From an uncultured Flavobacteriales bacterium (GTDB taxonomy: Bacteria; Bacteroidota; Bacteroidia; Flavobacteriales_E; Vicingaceae), in contig CAJQLW010000006.1 of NCBI GenBank assembly GCA_905479325.1, positions 1-34,534 of the forward strand: a stretch of DNA of 34,534 nucleotides, given 5' to 3'. The notes beneath the pieces are model-generated. The model was not told the origin of the DNA. It searched no databases and was given only the letters and a program-made list of their open reading frames with translations. Made by a program: the position numbers and the translations under genes. Of the stretch, positions 9,101-17,800 are shown piece after piece; within the stretch, counting starts at the first letter, position 1; each line of letters begins with the position of its first letter.

Positions 9101-11674
9101 TTCCGCGAGAATGACATCGTCAGCAGATTGGTATAATTCATTCCCGGGAGCGTATGCCAACCTGTTTTCATCTCTTATTTTTTTCAGTTGGTCAAAAAGT
9201 TGGTTTTTCTCTTCTTCCGTTACTTGAGTTACTTCACTTGAACCTAACTTAAATCGGTTTGAGGCTGCAAGTACTTCTTCCTTTTCAGTTGAAAGAGATT
9301 TTTTTGTCAACTTCGCTTCTAGTAAGTTTTGATTTAAAATACCAAATTGATATTCAATATCTTTTAAATCCAAGGCAGTAGCCTCTTCACTTTTTATTAA
9401 TTCTTCTTTCTTTTTACCACTTGCCTTAGCAACCTCTTCCGAAAGTGTTGCTAGTTGATTTTGCAATGAATTCTTCTCCTCTGCAAATGACTTTGATTTA
9501 GCTGAGAAATCAGATATCTTTTTATCTGCTAATGAATTTCGTTCTTCTATGCTTGAAAGTGATGATTTTATGACATCTTCAACTGTATTGGTTTCGGTGT
9601 TGGTTGACTTTAATTCATTCAGCATATTAGCAGCATTTTGAAGTTCATTCGCTTCCACTGCAGAATTGATAGACATCTCAGTAGTTTCAATTACTTCTAA
9701 GCTTTTTAAATCGTCGTTAATTGATGCTTCTAAATCTTGCGCCAATTGAGCAGCAACAGAAGCTCGAAATGCCTTAACTCCTGCTTCTTTCCGTATTCCA
9801 TCTATCTCATTTTTATCTGAACCTGAGCTTTCCATTTCACCTGCCTTCGCAAACAATGCTGTTGCCTCTTGCTCTAACTTAACCGCCGTAGAATATTGAA
9901 TACCAATAGCTTTTTGCTTATCATCTACCGCTTGGTTTTTCTCAGCAGAAATACTTCTTACTTCTTCTTCAATTTGATCAGCCGTAAGTGCTTGGTTTGA
10001 GGAAGTAGGGTTATTTGATGATTCAGTCTCCTTCTCGGTTATTTCTTTTTGATTTTCAGCTACATCAACAGAAGCAACAGCTGTGTTCGAATCTTCAGTA
10101 TCTGCAATTTCCTCAATATTAGTTATTGGCTCATCGCGTTCTTGTGTTCCGGCAGGTGTGTTATCGGCATTTATCTCCTTCTCTTGTTCAACTCTCTTTT
10201 GTTGAAGAGCAGCTAAGTCATTTGCATTGTAGTTAACTTCAAGATTTGCTTTTAGCTTAATCAACTCTGAAGAAATACTTGGTCCGTTTGTGGCTGCTAA
10301 ATTATTTGCTGCAGTGCCATCAAAAATATTCTTTATTAGTAGTTGCTGCGCATCTCCTGGCCCAAAGAGTCTCAGCTCCTGTCCAAGTACCTCAAACTCG
10401 TCTTGTTTTGGAATAGACACAACTCCTGTATGAATTGGATCCACTTCATTCGTTTCAATGTTAAACTGGTATTCTCCGCCGTTTTTACCAATTTCTATGG
10501 AATAATTTCCATTGTCGTCCGTTTCGTAAACACCAATTGTTTCTTGTGTTGATTTATCAATTACAGTAATTTTTGCCTTTTTCTGATCTGGGTTACTCTC
10601 CACCACAAACGTTCCAGAAATGACTGATAATTGAGCAGGAGCGCGTTCTGTTAGAACTTTATAAACGGTAACTTCACCAAACTCATTGGTTCTATTGGAA
10701 GCAAAATATGCTGTTATTTCAGCTTGGTCAGTTACAAACATAAAATCGTCATCCGCTGAATTGAATGCAAAATCCAGATTTTCAGGCTCTGTCCATTGCC
10801 CTGTTGCTTCATCTAAAACACTCCTAAAAACGTCGTATCCACCCATGCTGGTGTGTCCCTTTGAGGCAAAATATAAAGTTCTTCCATCAGGTTTGATGTA
10901 CGCATAATCTTCATCATACTTCGTATTAATAGAGTTTCCAAGACTAACCCCTTCACTCCATTCTCCATTTCCTAGTTTGATGGCCTTGTAAATGTCTTTT
11001 CCGTTATCCCCTTTCTTTCCGTAAGAAGAGTAATACACTTCTTTAGCATCTGTTGCAAGAAAGATGATCGAATTTTCATCCATCTTCTTATCATACTTGC
11101 TCTTAAATTGCTCTGGTGTAACTATTATATTTCCTCCAATGGCATCTTCATCGTAAATTCTATAAAAATCTTTTTCGGCAATGCTTTGTCTTTCTAGTAC
11201 TTGAACCTCATTTAATTTTGCTAAAAGCGAGTTCCCATTTTTACACATTTCTATCTGACGGTCAACATCATATTTAACCCTCTGATCGCTACTTGCCTTG
11301 TTTTTAAACTTACTGTATTGCTTTACTGCCAAGGCAAATTCATAATTTAAGTGGTGAGCCCTTCCTAAATAAAAATAAGCCAATGGGTCAACATTGGCTT
11401 TAGATGCGGCGAAGTTTAAATACTTCAAAGGTTTGGTTTTGTCTGCCTCTGTTTGTAAAACACACGCACCAAATCTGTAATTATAGGTTGGATCTTTAGG
11501 GTACAAACTCAATAACTGAGCGTACATCAGCTTCGCTTCTTTATAATCTTGTGCTTCAAAAAGCTCGTTCGCCTTGGCTTTTAGCTCACCTTCTGAACCA
11601 GTACTCCCCTGAGCACCAACACTTATAACTAACACTATTATAATTGTGAGACCAAAGAATAAATTCTTTTTCAT
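6137..11674 (-). CDS. Giant TPR / PD40 propeller / coiled-coil / double SPOR-like envelope protein
   Basis: 1845 residues with an N-terminal signal peptide (about 1-21). Order of regions: TPR-like helices at 30-125 (AKANELFEAQDYKEAKLMYA...); PD40/WD40-like propeller blades at about 200-335 (KPDGRTLYFASKGHTSMGGYDVF); a carboxypeptidase-regulatory-like beta domain at about 350-435; a very long Glu/Lys/Ala-rich coiled-coil region at about 450-1480; then two homologous SPOR-like repeats at 1614-1690 and 1764-1842. Both repeats follow the pattern VQxGxF...YxAGxF...DAFVxAxxNGxRIS and are separated by a Ser/Gly linker. The first three modules copy PorE-type T9SS proteins, but the OmpA end is replaced. 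A periplasmic or outer-membrane structural role bound to septal or denuded peptidoglycan is likely (inference). It leads the clpS-M48 unit. Confidence 0.85.
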   Translation of the reverse strand: MKKNLFFGLTIIIVLVISVGAQGSTGSEGELKAKANELFEAQDYKEAKLMYAQLLSLYPKDPTYNYRFGACVLQTEADKTKPLKYLNFAASKANVDPLAYFYLGRAHHLNYEFALAVKQYSKFKNKASSDQRVKYDVDRQIEMCKNGNSLLAKLNEVQVLERQSIAEKDFYRIYDEDAIGGNIIVTPEQFKSKYDKKMDENSIIFLATDAKEVYYSSYGKKGDNGKDIYKAIKLGNGEWSEGVSLGNSINTKYDEDYAYIKPDGRTLYFASKGHTSMGGYDVFRSVLDEATGQWTEPENLDFAFNSADDDFMFVTDQAEITAYFASNRTNEFGEVTVYKVLTERAPAQLSVISGTFVVESNPDQKKAKITVIDKSTQETIGVYETDDNGNYSIEIGKNGGEYQFNIETNEVDPIHTGVVSIPKQDEFEVLGQELRLFGPGDAQQLLIKNIFDGTAANNLAATNGPSISSELIKLKANLEVNYNANDLAALQQKRVEQEKEINADNTPAGTQERDEPITNIEEIADTEDSNTAVASVDVAENQKEITEKETESSNNPTSSNQALTADQIEEEVRSISAEKNQAVDDKQKAIGIQYSTAVKLEQEATALFAKAGEMESSGSDKNEIDGIRKEAGVKAFRASVAAQLAQDLEASINDDLKSLEVIETTEMSINSAVEANELQNAANMLNELKSTNTETNTVEDVIKSSLSSIEERNSLADKKISDFSAKSKSFAEEKNSLQNQLATLSEEVAKASGKKKEELIKSEEATALDLKDIEYQFGILNQNLLEAKLTKKSLSTEKEEVLAASNRFKLGSSEVTQVTEEEKNQLFDQLKKIRDENRLAYAPGNELYQSADDVILAEEVSSINTVDSNAPNEIETIPSQNLQAEDSNEELDGENTNLFENQTVSSINSTYSGKINSAEAVEDEELRLANKIQVYENWLADLKGKKAEVSSAFDAEIKEEERSVLQTELSELTTNIRTQQQAKRDAELELAQLASGEFVADNSAIQNSNDITETSIVKDEFTSLDFNQKLQPTSAESATQLIEAKKSLFEAGELSSQQQVAQESAYSLPTAEERTAAFAKANRLKKESEAKQIEAAEKFALFNLKEYQLNKAKIDKANELDERYTTESRDLALLLAEEANDFFTEAAILRSEIEEGDRLSQKEVNLQKAYDYEVLALQKQKEALEKLGMVLSEVLSAKTGDSAPKKVAKPFVQVIEDEEILAIVEAPKAKAQAELKSAEVVTLEDSIAKLQAVVDGMSDGAAKDSVQNRVKDLSAEREQKLQQAALYYERERQINEGLVGVVPSNANAENLVLAPSKPALEVILDTVDINGERQQLVLQASSFKEFANNRQSLVSQTKAAEVAYQEALALANENKRLQKQAIVESNMAKAVKNEDEKQRLIKSAEVIESKIKSNETKIEDLNKATKVKNILIQSLTEKDKAYLAQLNEAEKKEYIYLSNEFVPEIQEVAAIQTPAATTPSSEESGTIASEETAQDSRDLSPIEANNTLELPAGIEVDETADVTIDENSVEPTTVAQPAVKQVEETQAEPTAAIAKLNTPVVKRETSASIVKIENIDLVPREVKQAIFVTLNRNESAYNESKPIPTKANMPQGVVYKVQVGAFRKEIPASTFKGFAPLMAEPSGTGITRYTAGLFADENTALAARDEIRKIGYPDAFVVAFLNGERISVSKARTSGGAVTSPNSSTSFPKINGGNSGSSTSGTSVVASSAQVTQVPGGSKEALPAEFNSEQTEEVVNTETVKGVYYTIQIGVFSTPVKKGVFDYEGLNVVALPNGLYRYHAGMFNSLFDAADLKNEITATIKDAFITAYYNGKRISLSEASKLQNK

Positions 11675-11782
11675 CTATTTTTTTTTCAAAGTTCGTTAAT
11701 TCACAAAGATTGCAAGTTCATTGAGCTATTAAAGGCTTTTCAATTGAAATGATTAACACCATTTTGTGTACAACAGTACTGT

Positions 11783-14700
11783 TTATAAATCGCTATCAAA
11801 GTCTCTTTTAAAGTCGCGCACTTCTTTTTCTAACCCAAACATAAACGTGAAAGCTTGCTCGCCTTTTTTAGCGTCATACTTTCGATCATCTCGTTTCATT
11901 TCTTTAATCTGAGTGTTAAAATCTTGATTGCTTGAAATTACTTTCATCAAATTTCTTCGGTAAGAAAAATAATACCAAGTATTCGCATCTACCTCTAAAT
12001 ACATGTTTACGATATCGCCACTTCGTTTTTTAGTGATTGTTATCCCTCCGTTCACATATTTGTTAATCTCAAATTTACCAGAATTACTTAACCCCATTGG
12101 CCCGAAAGATTTAAACATATTTTCTTCTTCTATCCATTTAAATTTCAACTCACTAAACACGAGTCGCTTGTTCAACTCTTCAGGCAACTTTTTAATCTTT
12201 CCATTTAAGGTCAACTGCGAAGTAATCTCGTCAGCTCGTTCGGTACCGACAATCTCTTTTACACCTTTTGTGTAAGTAGATTTACTAAAATCTACAGGAG
12301 TTAGGTTGATATTCTCATTGATGTTTTCGGCTAATTTCTTCATCAAGTTATCGTTAAAAAAGAAGTCAACCACCATTACCATATCTACAACTGCAGCATT
12401 ATCGTCTAGGGTATAATTAATATTACCTGCACCGTCAAAGGTTAAATTTCCTGTCCTAGCGCCTATATCTACCTTACCCTCAGCATACACTTTACATGCT
12501 TCAGTACTTAAGCTGATGTAGTTCCCTGCTAAACTTTGCTCAGCGATTTTATCTTTTTGCCCAATTCTGTATTCCTTACTCTCTTTGTGATAATGCAAAT
12601 AGCCTAACGCCTCTATCACTTGAATGTCAGAATAATTTTCTCTTTTCGTTAAAAAGCCCGGATACAAGAATATGGAATCTACATTTAAATTAACGCCGGT
12701 GGCAATAAAAGATCCTGTAGAATCCCTTAATTTTGAGTCGATTGGAATGAAAATATTATTAGGATCAATTTCAGATTCAAAGTCAATCCATCGCTTTTCC
12801 AAAGAAGCACATTCATGATTTATTTGTGCTACTCCATCAAAAACTAAAAATTGCTTACTTCCAAAAAGTTTCACACCTCCATCAAATGCAAAAAATGGGC
12901 TTAATGCAAAGTTTGCTGTATCAGCAATTTTACCCTTACCTATTGTTTGACCGGCTTCGTCAACCATAATGTTATATAAGTAAATAGTTTGAACTAAACC
13001 AGTTTCATCTATGTAATCAATTTTTCCGCTTGAAGTATAGTCTTTACGACCTTTAATTTGTGTATTGGCCTCATATACCTCATGAAATTCAGTAATACTG
13101 TTGGTGACAATTCTAGAGTTTTTCAGCGGATCCATTCTTGCATCTCGTCGAAGCACCACCTCTCCACTATCTGGGTAAATTCTTGCATCTGCTGAATTAA
13201 TGTACGCAACTTTCTCTGCTGAAATCACATACCTTCTAGAATCGTATTGAGCAACTGGAGAGAAAAAGAACAAGCTATCTTGATTAGAATGAGTAGAAAT
13301 AAATTTTGACCCCTCTAGCTTCACATCAGCCGCCACCTCTTGAGAGCTTGAGCTTGTCAATTCTATGATTCCATTATCCATGTACCATTTGAACTCATCC
13401 ATATAACACAAGTACTTGTTAACAGGGAAGAAGATGGGTTCCTTTTTGCCGTTTGCTTTAAAACTTGCGAATCGTTTTGTGTAATCAACGTGCGCTTTCA
13501 CATTTTTAGTTTGCAATGCGAACTCTCCAGAATTTTCATCCTCATTTTTAAGTTCAAAATCAGATGTATCAGCATCAAACGTATTGTATTTAAACACCAT
13601 TTGATTTGAAAATAAGTCTGCTCTTTCAAAATGATAAATTCCTGTCGCACTCATTTCATCAATTCCGTATGCCGTGGTGCCATCAAAGTTATCTCTTTCA
13701 TCCCATAGCACCATTGGTGTTTCAGTTGTAGTGGCAAACATCACATCTTTTTTAGGCAGCCAGCGCATGTCAGTTTTCTGAACTTTTGCAGGAGGATATT
13801 GGACTCCGCTCTTCTGTTTGTCTACAAAGTATTCACTAGCGTTAGTTCGCATAGAATCAGGGTAAAAAACAAAGTCATCAGAATAAGTTGTTGAAGTTAT
13901 ATATTCCAGTTTACCGTCACCTCTCAAACCTTGGTTACTCAATTTAATGTCGTTGTAAAATGTTCCCTTGTTTTTATACATGGCCATTCCGTCTGGAGGC
14001 GTTGGGCGAATAAAACCCAAAGAAAAATCTTCCTGTAACGTTAACTGCTCTTTAAATTCTGGAAAGATATCTGATGATGCAAACGTTCCATTAAAAGTAA
14101 GCTGATCGTTACTAAAGCTATTTAAACTATCAATCGTAAAAGGCTCTAGTTCAAAATAAAACTTACTTCGATCGTAAATACCTCCCAGCGCATTTCCTTT
14201 ATCATAATAGGCATACGACTTGTCTTTAGAATTAAAAATTGGGTAGCCAGGAAATTTTTTATTCCCCGACTTGTTTCCAAAATTGTCAATTAACAAATCT
14301 CCGTTTACCCCTTCAATTACCGTTTTTACAGGCTTTATAACCGGATTTCCGTATACATCTAGTTCCGTACTTTCAGCCTTTAATCGAAGTGAATCAACGT
14401 TGGTTAAGTTAATTTTAAAGTTCTCATAGTCAAAAGAGAACTCTTTTCCGTAAAAATCAAACCGACCTGCTTTCACCAATCCTGCAAACTCAAAATATCG
14501 ATTGCGTTTCATTTTAATAATGCCGTTTGCAGGCACTACCACCACTTTTTGAGAATCACTTAACACTACCCCAGGAACACCGTAAACGGTTAAATCGAAA
14601 TTTAACAAGTTCAACTTTGCATTTTTATCTCCTTCTACTCTTGAGTTGATATTAATTGCATCATAATCCACTTTCTTTCTGTTAGCCAAAACGTATTCAA

Positions 14701-16243
14701 CAAGCTTGTCTTTAACAAAAAGCTTATCAGCATCAAAATCAAACCCAAGCAGACCCCAATTTGAATATTGAATGACTAAGTTTTGTACGTCTCGAGGATC
14801 TAGATTTACATTTCTTGCAAAATCCATAAACGAAATCACCCTTGACTGTCCGTTGTCCGATTGCATGTACAGAATATCGAGAGGATTATTATTCCCGGAC
14901 CCTCCTAGCTTTTCGAATAATTCCCGTTTAAAATAATTAGCAGAAGTAAATCGTGCATCCGTTTTAGTACTTCCAATCAACTTGGTAAATTCCAAAATCG
15001 GTTCGTCTGTCTTCCAGTTCAACACCTCAAACTCCATATCTATATCATGGAAGCTATTGTAATAAGGTGTTTTGGCAACTCCCTCATCGTTTTTGTATAA
15101 GGTCACAGTCTTGTCTTCAAAAAGGTACTTAAAGTCTAAGCCAGGGTGATAAATAGAGTCTTGATGCAAGTAGATACTCACTCCTGCTTTGTTAGAAGTA
15201 ATTCTATCTGAACGAATTGAGAAGTTTTCTGAAAATACACGCATAAATAACGTGTCATTTCGAATAAATTCTACTTGAGCTTCTTGCACATCGTCTCCTT
15301 TACCCAGCAGTTTAGAACCTACCATGGAAACTCCACCATCAAAATTCACACCCGGGGCTAAGTTTTGAATTTGTATCCTCTTATCATAGGAGTCAAACCT
15401 AGGATAAGATGCCCTATCCTCTGTCATATTAGCTAAAATCTTATCCGTTACTTTCCCTGCCAGTGGCGCATCAAAGTAAAAAGAATTGTAAAATGTAACA
15501 GAATCTGCTTCGTAAGTAGAAACCTTAAAGTCCACTTGGTAATTTCTTATATCTGCATACACATCTTTTGCTTCAAAACCGGCTCTCTTCCAAAGTACTT
15601 TACCACCGGAACCTACCCAAGTTTTAGTAGTTGGATAATAGGCTCCTTTGGTATTGTATATAATCATTGAATCTCGCTTTGCAAAGCAAATGAGATCAAG
15701 TTCATTGAAGGTAATTTTGGGCAAACTATCGTAGGCGAATGAATAGTTACTTGTATTGGCAGACCAAATGGTACTTGCAGAGCTATACATTACATTTTCA
15801 CGAAAAAGCCCGTTACAAAATTCTAAATATTGGGTAAAGTTTCTTGTTTTCCGTTCTTCCAACAACTCGAGTAGAATGCTCTGCCAAAATGCAAAACTTT
15901 CATCGGTTTGGGTTGAATCTACAACAAAACTGCCTACGGTATATAAATAATTCCTAAAATCAGGAAATGCCCGCAGTTTCTTTTTGAGCATAATGTTTGA
16001 AATGGCGTAAACACCCTCTCGTTGCTTTTCAGAAAAATAACCACCGTACCATACATCTTCAAATTGCTTCATAAATCCTTTACCCTCTTTTCTTGCATTG
16101 GATAAATAGTTATCCATCTCTTTGAAAAAAGCAATTGAATCTGAAGAAAATTTATCGGGTGTTTGAGCGGATAAACTTTTTGAAGTAATGATAAACAGTA
16201 CAATTAGCACCGTTTTAAAGAAGGTATTAAACAATCTGTTCAT
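11783..16243 (-). CDS. Conserved-looking 1486-residue secreted protein of unknown function
   Basis: The product has a clear Sec signal peptide (MNRLFNTFFKTVLIVLFIITSKSLSAQ) and no further membrane helix. I do not recognise a named domain. The first about 200 residues look helical (EMDNYLSNARKEGKGFMKQFEDVW). The rest is a long, aromatic- and Asp/Asn-rich beta-strand sequence with recurring phrases such as GVSMVGSKLLGKG, GGVKLFGSKQFLVFDG and NLTFDGAGNINYT. These recall repetitive OstA/AsmA-like or right-handed beta folds, without a firm match. The tail is charged (RDFKRDFDSDL) and carries no T9SS sorting domain, so a periplasmic or outer-membrane-associated place is more likely than secretion (inference). 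It stands alone: 153 bases separate it from the SET gene and 108 from the next giant gene. Confidence 0.85.
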   Translation of the reverse strand: MNRLFNTFFKTVLIVLFIITSKSLSAQTPDKFSSDSIAFFKEMDNYLSNARKEGKGFMKQFEDVWYGGYFSEKQREGVYAISNIMLKKKLRAFPDFRNYLYTVGSFVVDSTQTDESFAFWQSILLELLEERKTRNFTQYLEFCNGLFRENVMYSSASTIWSANTSNYSFAYDSLPKITFNELDLICFAKRDSMIIYNTKGAYYPTTKTWVGSGGKVLWKRAGFEAKDVYADIRNYQVDFKVSTYEADSVTFYNSFYFDAPLAGKVTDKILANMTEDRASYPRFDSYDKRIQIQNLAPGVNFDGGVSMVGSKLLGKGDDVQEAQVEFIRNDTLFMRVFSENFSIRSDRITSNKAGVSIYLHQDSIYHPGLDFKYLFEDKTVTLYKNDEGVAKTPYYNSFHDIDMEFEVLNWKTDEPILEFTKLIGSTKTDARFTSANYFKRELFEKLGGSGNNNPLDILYMQSDNGQSRVISFMDFARNVNLDPRDVQNLVIQYSNWGLLGFDFDADKLFVKDKLVEYVLANRKKVDYDAININSRVEGDKNAKLNLLNFDLTVYGVPGVVLSDSQKVVVVPANGIIKMKRNRYFEFAGLVKAGRFDFYGKEFSFDYENFKINLTNVDSLRLKAESTELDVYGNPVIKPVKTVIEGVNGDLLIDNFGNKSGNKKFPGYPIFNSKDKSYAYYDKGNALGGIYDRSKFYFELEPFTIDSLNSFSNDQLTFNGTFASSDIFPEFKEQLTLQEDFSLGFIRPTPPDGMAMYKNKGTFYNDIKLSNQGLRGDGKLEYITSTTYSDDFVFYPDSMRTNASEYFVDKQKSGVQYPPAKVQKTDMRWLPKKDVMFATTTETPMVLWDERDNFDGTTAYGIDEMSATGIYHFERADLFSNQMVFKYNTFDADTSDFELKNEDENSGEFALQTKNVKAHVDYTKRFASFKANGKKEPIFFPVNKYLCYMDEFKWYMDNGIIELTSSSSQEVAADVKLEGSKFISTHSNQDSLFFFSPVAQYDSRRYVISAEKVAYINSADARIYPDSGEVVLRRDARMDPLKNSRIVTNSITEFHEVYEANTQIKGRKDYTSSGKIDYIDETGLVQTIYLYNIMVDEAGQTIGKGKIADTANFALSPFFAFDGGVKLFGSKQFLVFDGVAQINHECASLEKRWIDFESEIDPNNIFIPIDSKLRDSTGSFIATGVNLNVDSIFLYPGFLTKRENYSDIQVIEALGYLHYHKESKEYRIGQKDKIAEQSLAGNYISLSTEACKVYAEGKVDIGARTGNLTFDGAGNINYTLDDNAAVVDMVMVVDFFFNDNLMKKLAENINENINLTPVDFSKSTYTKGVKEIVGTERADEITSQLTLNGKIKKLPEELNKRLVFSELKFKWIEEENMFKSFGPMGLSNSGKFEINKYVNGGITITKKRSGDIVNMYLEVDANTWYYFSYRRNLMKVISSNQDFNTQIKEMKRDDRKYDAKKGEQAFTFMFGLEKEVRDFKRDFDSDL

Positions 16244-16340
16244 GTATGGTGATTTGGAGGTAAAGTAAGTAATTTAAACAACGTCTGCAAAATGCATTCC
16301 GCAAAGAGAACCACGCATTTATCAATGAATTGTTGAAACA

Positions 16341-16371
16341 AAAAAATCTGCCATGTTACCATGGCAGATTT
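16341..16371 (-). terminator. Rho-independent terminator of the SET-domain gene
   Basis: A perfect 12-bp stem, AAATCTGCCATG (16344-16355) with CATGGCAGATTT (16360-16371), has loop TTAC. On the minus strand it runs into a U-tract (the A-run at 16340-16346). It lies 26 bases past the SET gene stop. Confidence 0.85.
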
Positions 16372-16396
16372 AACAAAAACAAAATTAGAAACGCAC

Positions 16397-16987
16397 TTAA
16401 ACTGCTTCTGAGTAATAGCAAGTCAAAATTGAGTCGAGTTTTCGCTCTCCTTTTAAATTCATATCAATGATTAGTTTATAATCTTCGTGAACTAAATTGA
16501 TTAACTCTTGAGGAACTTTATGTATAAATTGAATGGCTTCATCAATCTGTTGATCCCATAATTCGTGGTATCGCAATAAATCATCTGGATAAACAACAGT
16601 TCGTTCAGAATCTTCTTGAAAGGCTTCAAATGGTTCTGAAATATTCAGGTATCCATAGTCGTCTGTCAACTCTTCTCCCGGATGAATGTCTCTAATTGCA
16701 ATCTCAAAATTATAAGGAGTTGTTAAACAGTTCGATTTAAAACTGTGGTTTACAAATCGGCTATTGTCCCAACACAACACCAATTCTCCCGCCCTATTTC
16801 TAAAGGCAGACTTTTCAATTGTTGCTTGATACTCTTCAGATAAAGTCTTTACCTTTTCAGGCTGAAGGATAATATCCAATTCATCTTGCACCCAAGTAAT
16901 TGTTCCTTTCGGAATAAACTTTGTTGCAAAAACACCTATGCCCATTTCAGGGCTAACCATTTTTAATTCCGTATTCGGATGTATCAT
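16397..16987 (-). CDS. SET domain-containing protein
   Basis: 196 residues, probably an S-adenosylmethionine-dependent lysine methyltransferase-like protein. The SET hallmarks are in order: GIGVFATKFIPKGT (16-29) for the SAM-loop segment, RFVNHSFKSNC (77-87) with the NHS core, and the catalytic-tyrosine region EELTDDYGY (105-113). After the SET core comes a helical tail of about 75 residues (LLRYHELWDQQIDEAIQFIH) without the usual Cys-rich post-SET zinc motif. Substrate unknown. Upstream lies a TGTGAC-N15-CGTCACA element facing this gene, with a hydrophobic open frame between them, and a strong terminator follows. Control by the neighbouring ECF sigma factor is a reasonable inference. Confidence 0.88.
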   Translation of the reverse strand: MIHPNTELKMVSPEMGIGVFATKFIPKGTITWVQDELDIILQPEKVKTLSEEYQATIEKSAFRNRAGELVLCWDNSRFVNHSFKSNCLTTPYNFEIAIRDIHPGEELTDDYGYLNISEPFEAFQEDSERTVVYPDDLLRYHELWDQQIDEAIQFIHKVPQELINLVHEDYKLIIDMNLKGERKLDSILTCYYSEAV

Positions 16988-16997
16988 TTTATTGTGC

Positions 16998-17102
16998 TTA
17001 TTTTAAGCCAGAAACTACAAGCTTTAAAAACAATGCCCATAGTGAGACAAATAAGAAAAGGATTATCAATAGCACCAATCGAACATTAAAAGCTTGTTTA
17101 AT
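16998..17102 (-). CDS. Possible small hydrophobic peptide ORF upstream of the SET gene
   Basis: An open frame of 34 codons translates as a single membrane-helix-like peptide, with the stretch VRLVLLIILFLFVSLWALFL followed by KLVVSGLK and TAA at 16998-17000. Its composition is that of a genuine one-pass peptide, and its first codons lie about 21 bases downstream of the promoter-like element at 17121-17148. The difficulty is the start: the frame begins with ATT AAA CAA, and the first accepted start codons are TTG (17076-17078) or the GTG next to it, giving about 26 residues. It is offered as a candidate only. Confidence 0.25.
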   Translation of the reverse strand: MKQAFNVRLVLLIILFLFVSLWALFLKLVVSGLK

Positions 17103-17120
17103 GACCTTGTTATTTTACGT

Positions 17121-17148
17121 TGTGACGTAAACCTTCAAATTAGTCACA
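17121..17148 (-). promoter_or_regulatory. Putative ECF sigma promoter facing the SET gene
   Basis: Read on the minus strand, TGTGAC (17148-17143) is followed after exactly 15 bases by CGTCACA (17127-17121). CGTC is a common ECF -10 core and TGTGAC a plausible -35. The same 28-base layout occurs upstream of the PepSY-like gene at 17801-17828. The ends are also inverted repeats (TGTGAC/GTCACA), so a dimer-bound operator is the alternative reading. Confidence 0.55.
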
Positions 17149-17183
17149 TACCTGTGATCAAGCTTTTCAAAGAATAAACAGAT

Positions 17184-17762
17184 TCAACTTTCCAACAAGA
17201 ATTTATTGTAAAGTGCAACTAATCGATTCTTTGCTCTGTTTAACCTCATATTAGCCGCACTTAAACCCGCTATTTCACTTACCTCCATAATTCGCTTTAA
17301 ATCAAACCCTTCTTGGTATTTCATCAGTAAAATCGCTTTATCTTCAGGCTTTAGCAATTCAAGCAAAAAATTAATTCGATCTAATCGAAGTTGAAAAACC
17401 TCTTGTACTTCCTCATCTGCCACCTCTTCTGGTATGTCTAATAAATCTTTAAGGTCGTCAAATCGAATTCGTTTGTACTTTCTTAAATGTTCAATGCAAT
17501 GGTTGTGCGTAATTGAATAAACCCATGTACTAAAAGAAGACAAACCTTTAAATTGAGATAATTTATCTATTATTTTGATCATGACATCTTGCCTTAAATC
17601 TTCGGCAACTTCTCTACTCTTCGTCATGGAATAACACTTGGAGAAGATTTTATTTTCGTAGCGGCTACATAGTTCTTGTATTGCAGCTTGATTAGAATCA
17701 TTGTGATAGAATTCAATCAATTGCTCATCAGTAAAAGTAGATAATGATGTCAATTTTTTCAT
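17184..17762 (-). CDS. RNA polymerase sigma-70 factor, ECF subfamily
   Basis: 192 residues with the ECF two-domain plan. Region 2 is at about 10-90 (TDEQLIEFYHNDSNQAAIQELCSRYE; DLRQDVMIKIIDKLSQFKGLSSFSTWVYSITHNHCIEHLRK), with the conserved F-STW-Y-I--N box. A charged linker (about 100-122) is followed by a region 4 helix-turn-helix at about 130-190 (LKPEDKAILLMKYQEGFDLKRIMEVSEIAGLSAANMRLNRAKNRL). No anti-sigma gene is adjacent. It is flanked on both sides by genes whose upstream regions share TGTGAC-N15-CGTCACA, the expected form of its own target promoters. On the minus strand the upstream copy reads TGTGAC-N15-GGTCACA and starts about 40-65 bases before the ATG, so autoregulation is possible. 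Confidence 0.92.
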   Translation of the reverse strand: MKKLTSLSTFTDEQLIEFYHNDSNQAAIQELCSRYENKIFSKCYSMTKSREVAEDLRQDVMIKIIDKLSQFKGLSSFSTWVYSITHNHCIEHLRKYKRIRFDDLKDLLDIPEEVADEEVQEVFQLRLDRINFLLELLKPEDKAILLMKYQEGFDLKRIMEVSEIAGLSAANMRLNRAKNRLVALYNKFLLES

Positions 17763-17800
17763 TTTATTGGAAGCATCAAATCTATTCTTTTTTTACTAGC

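Noticed and set aside
11772-11783. Perfect 12-bp palindrome AACAGTACTGTT at the stop of the 1486-residue gene
   Set aside because: No loop, no U-run and no second copy; it could be chance in AT-rich DNA, so no function is assigned.
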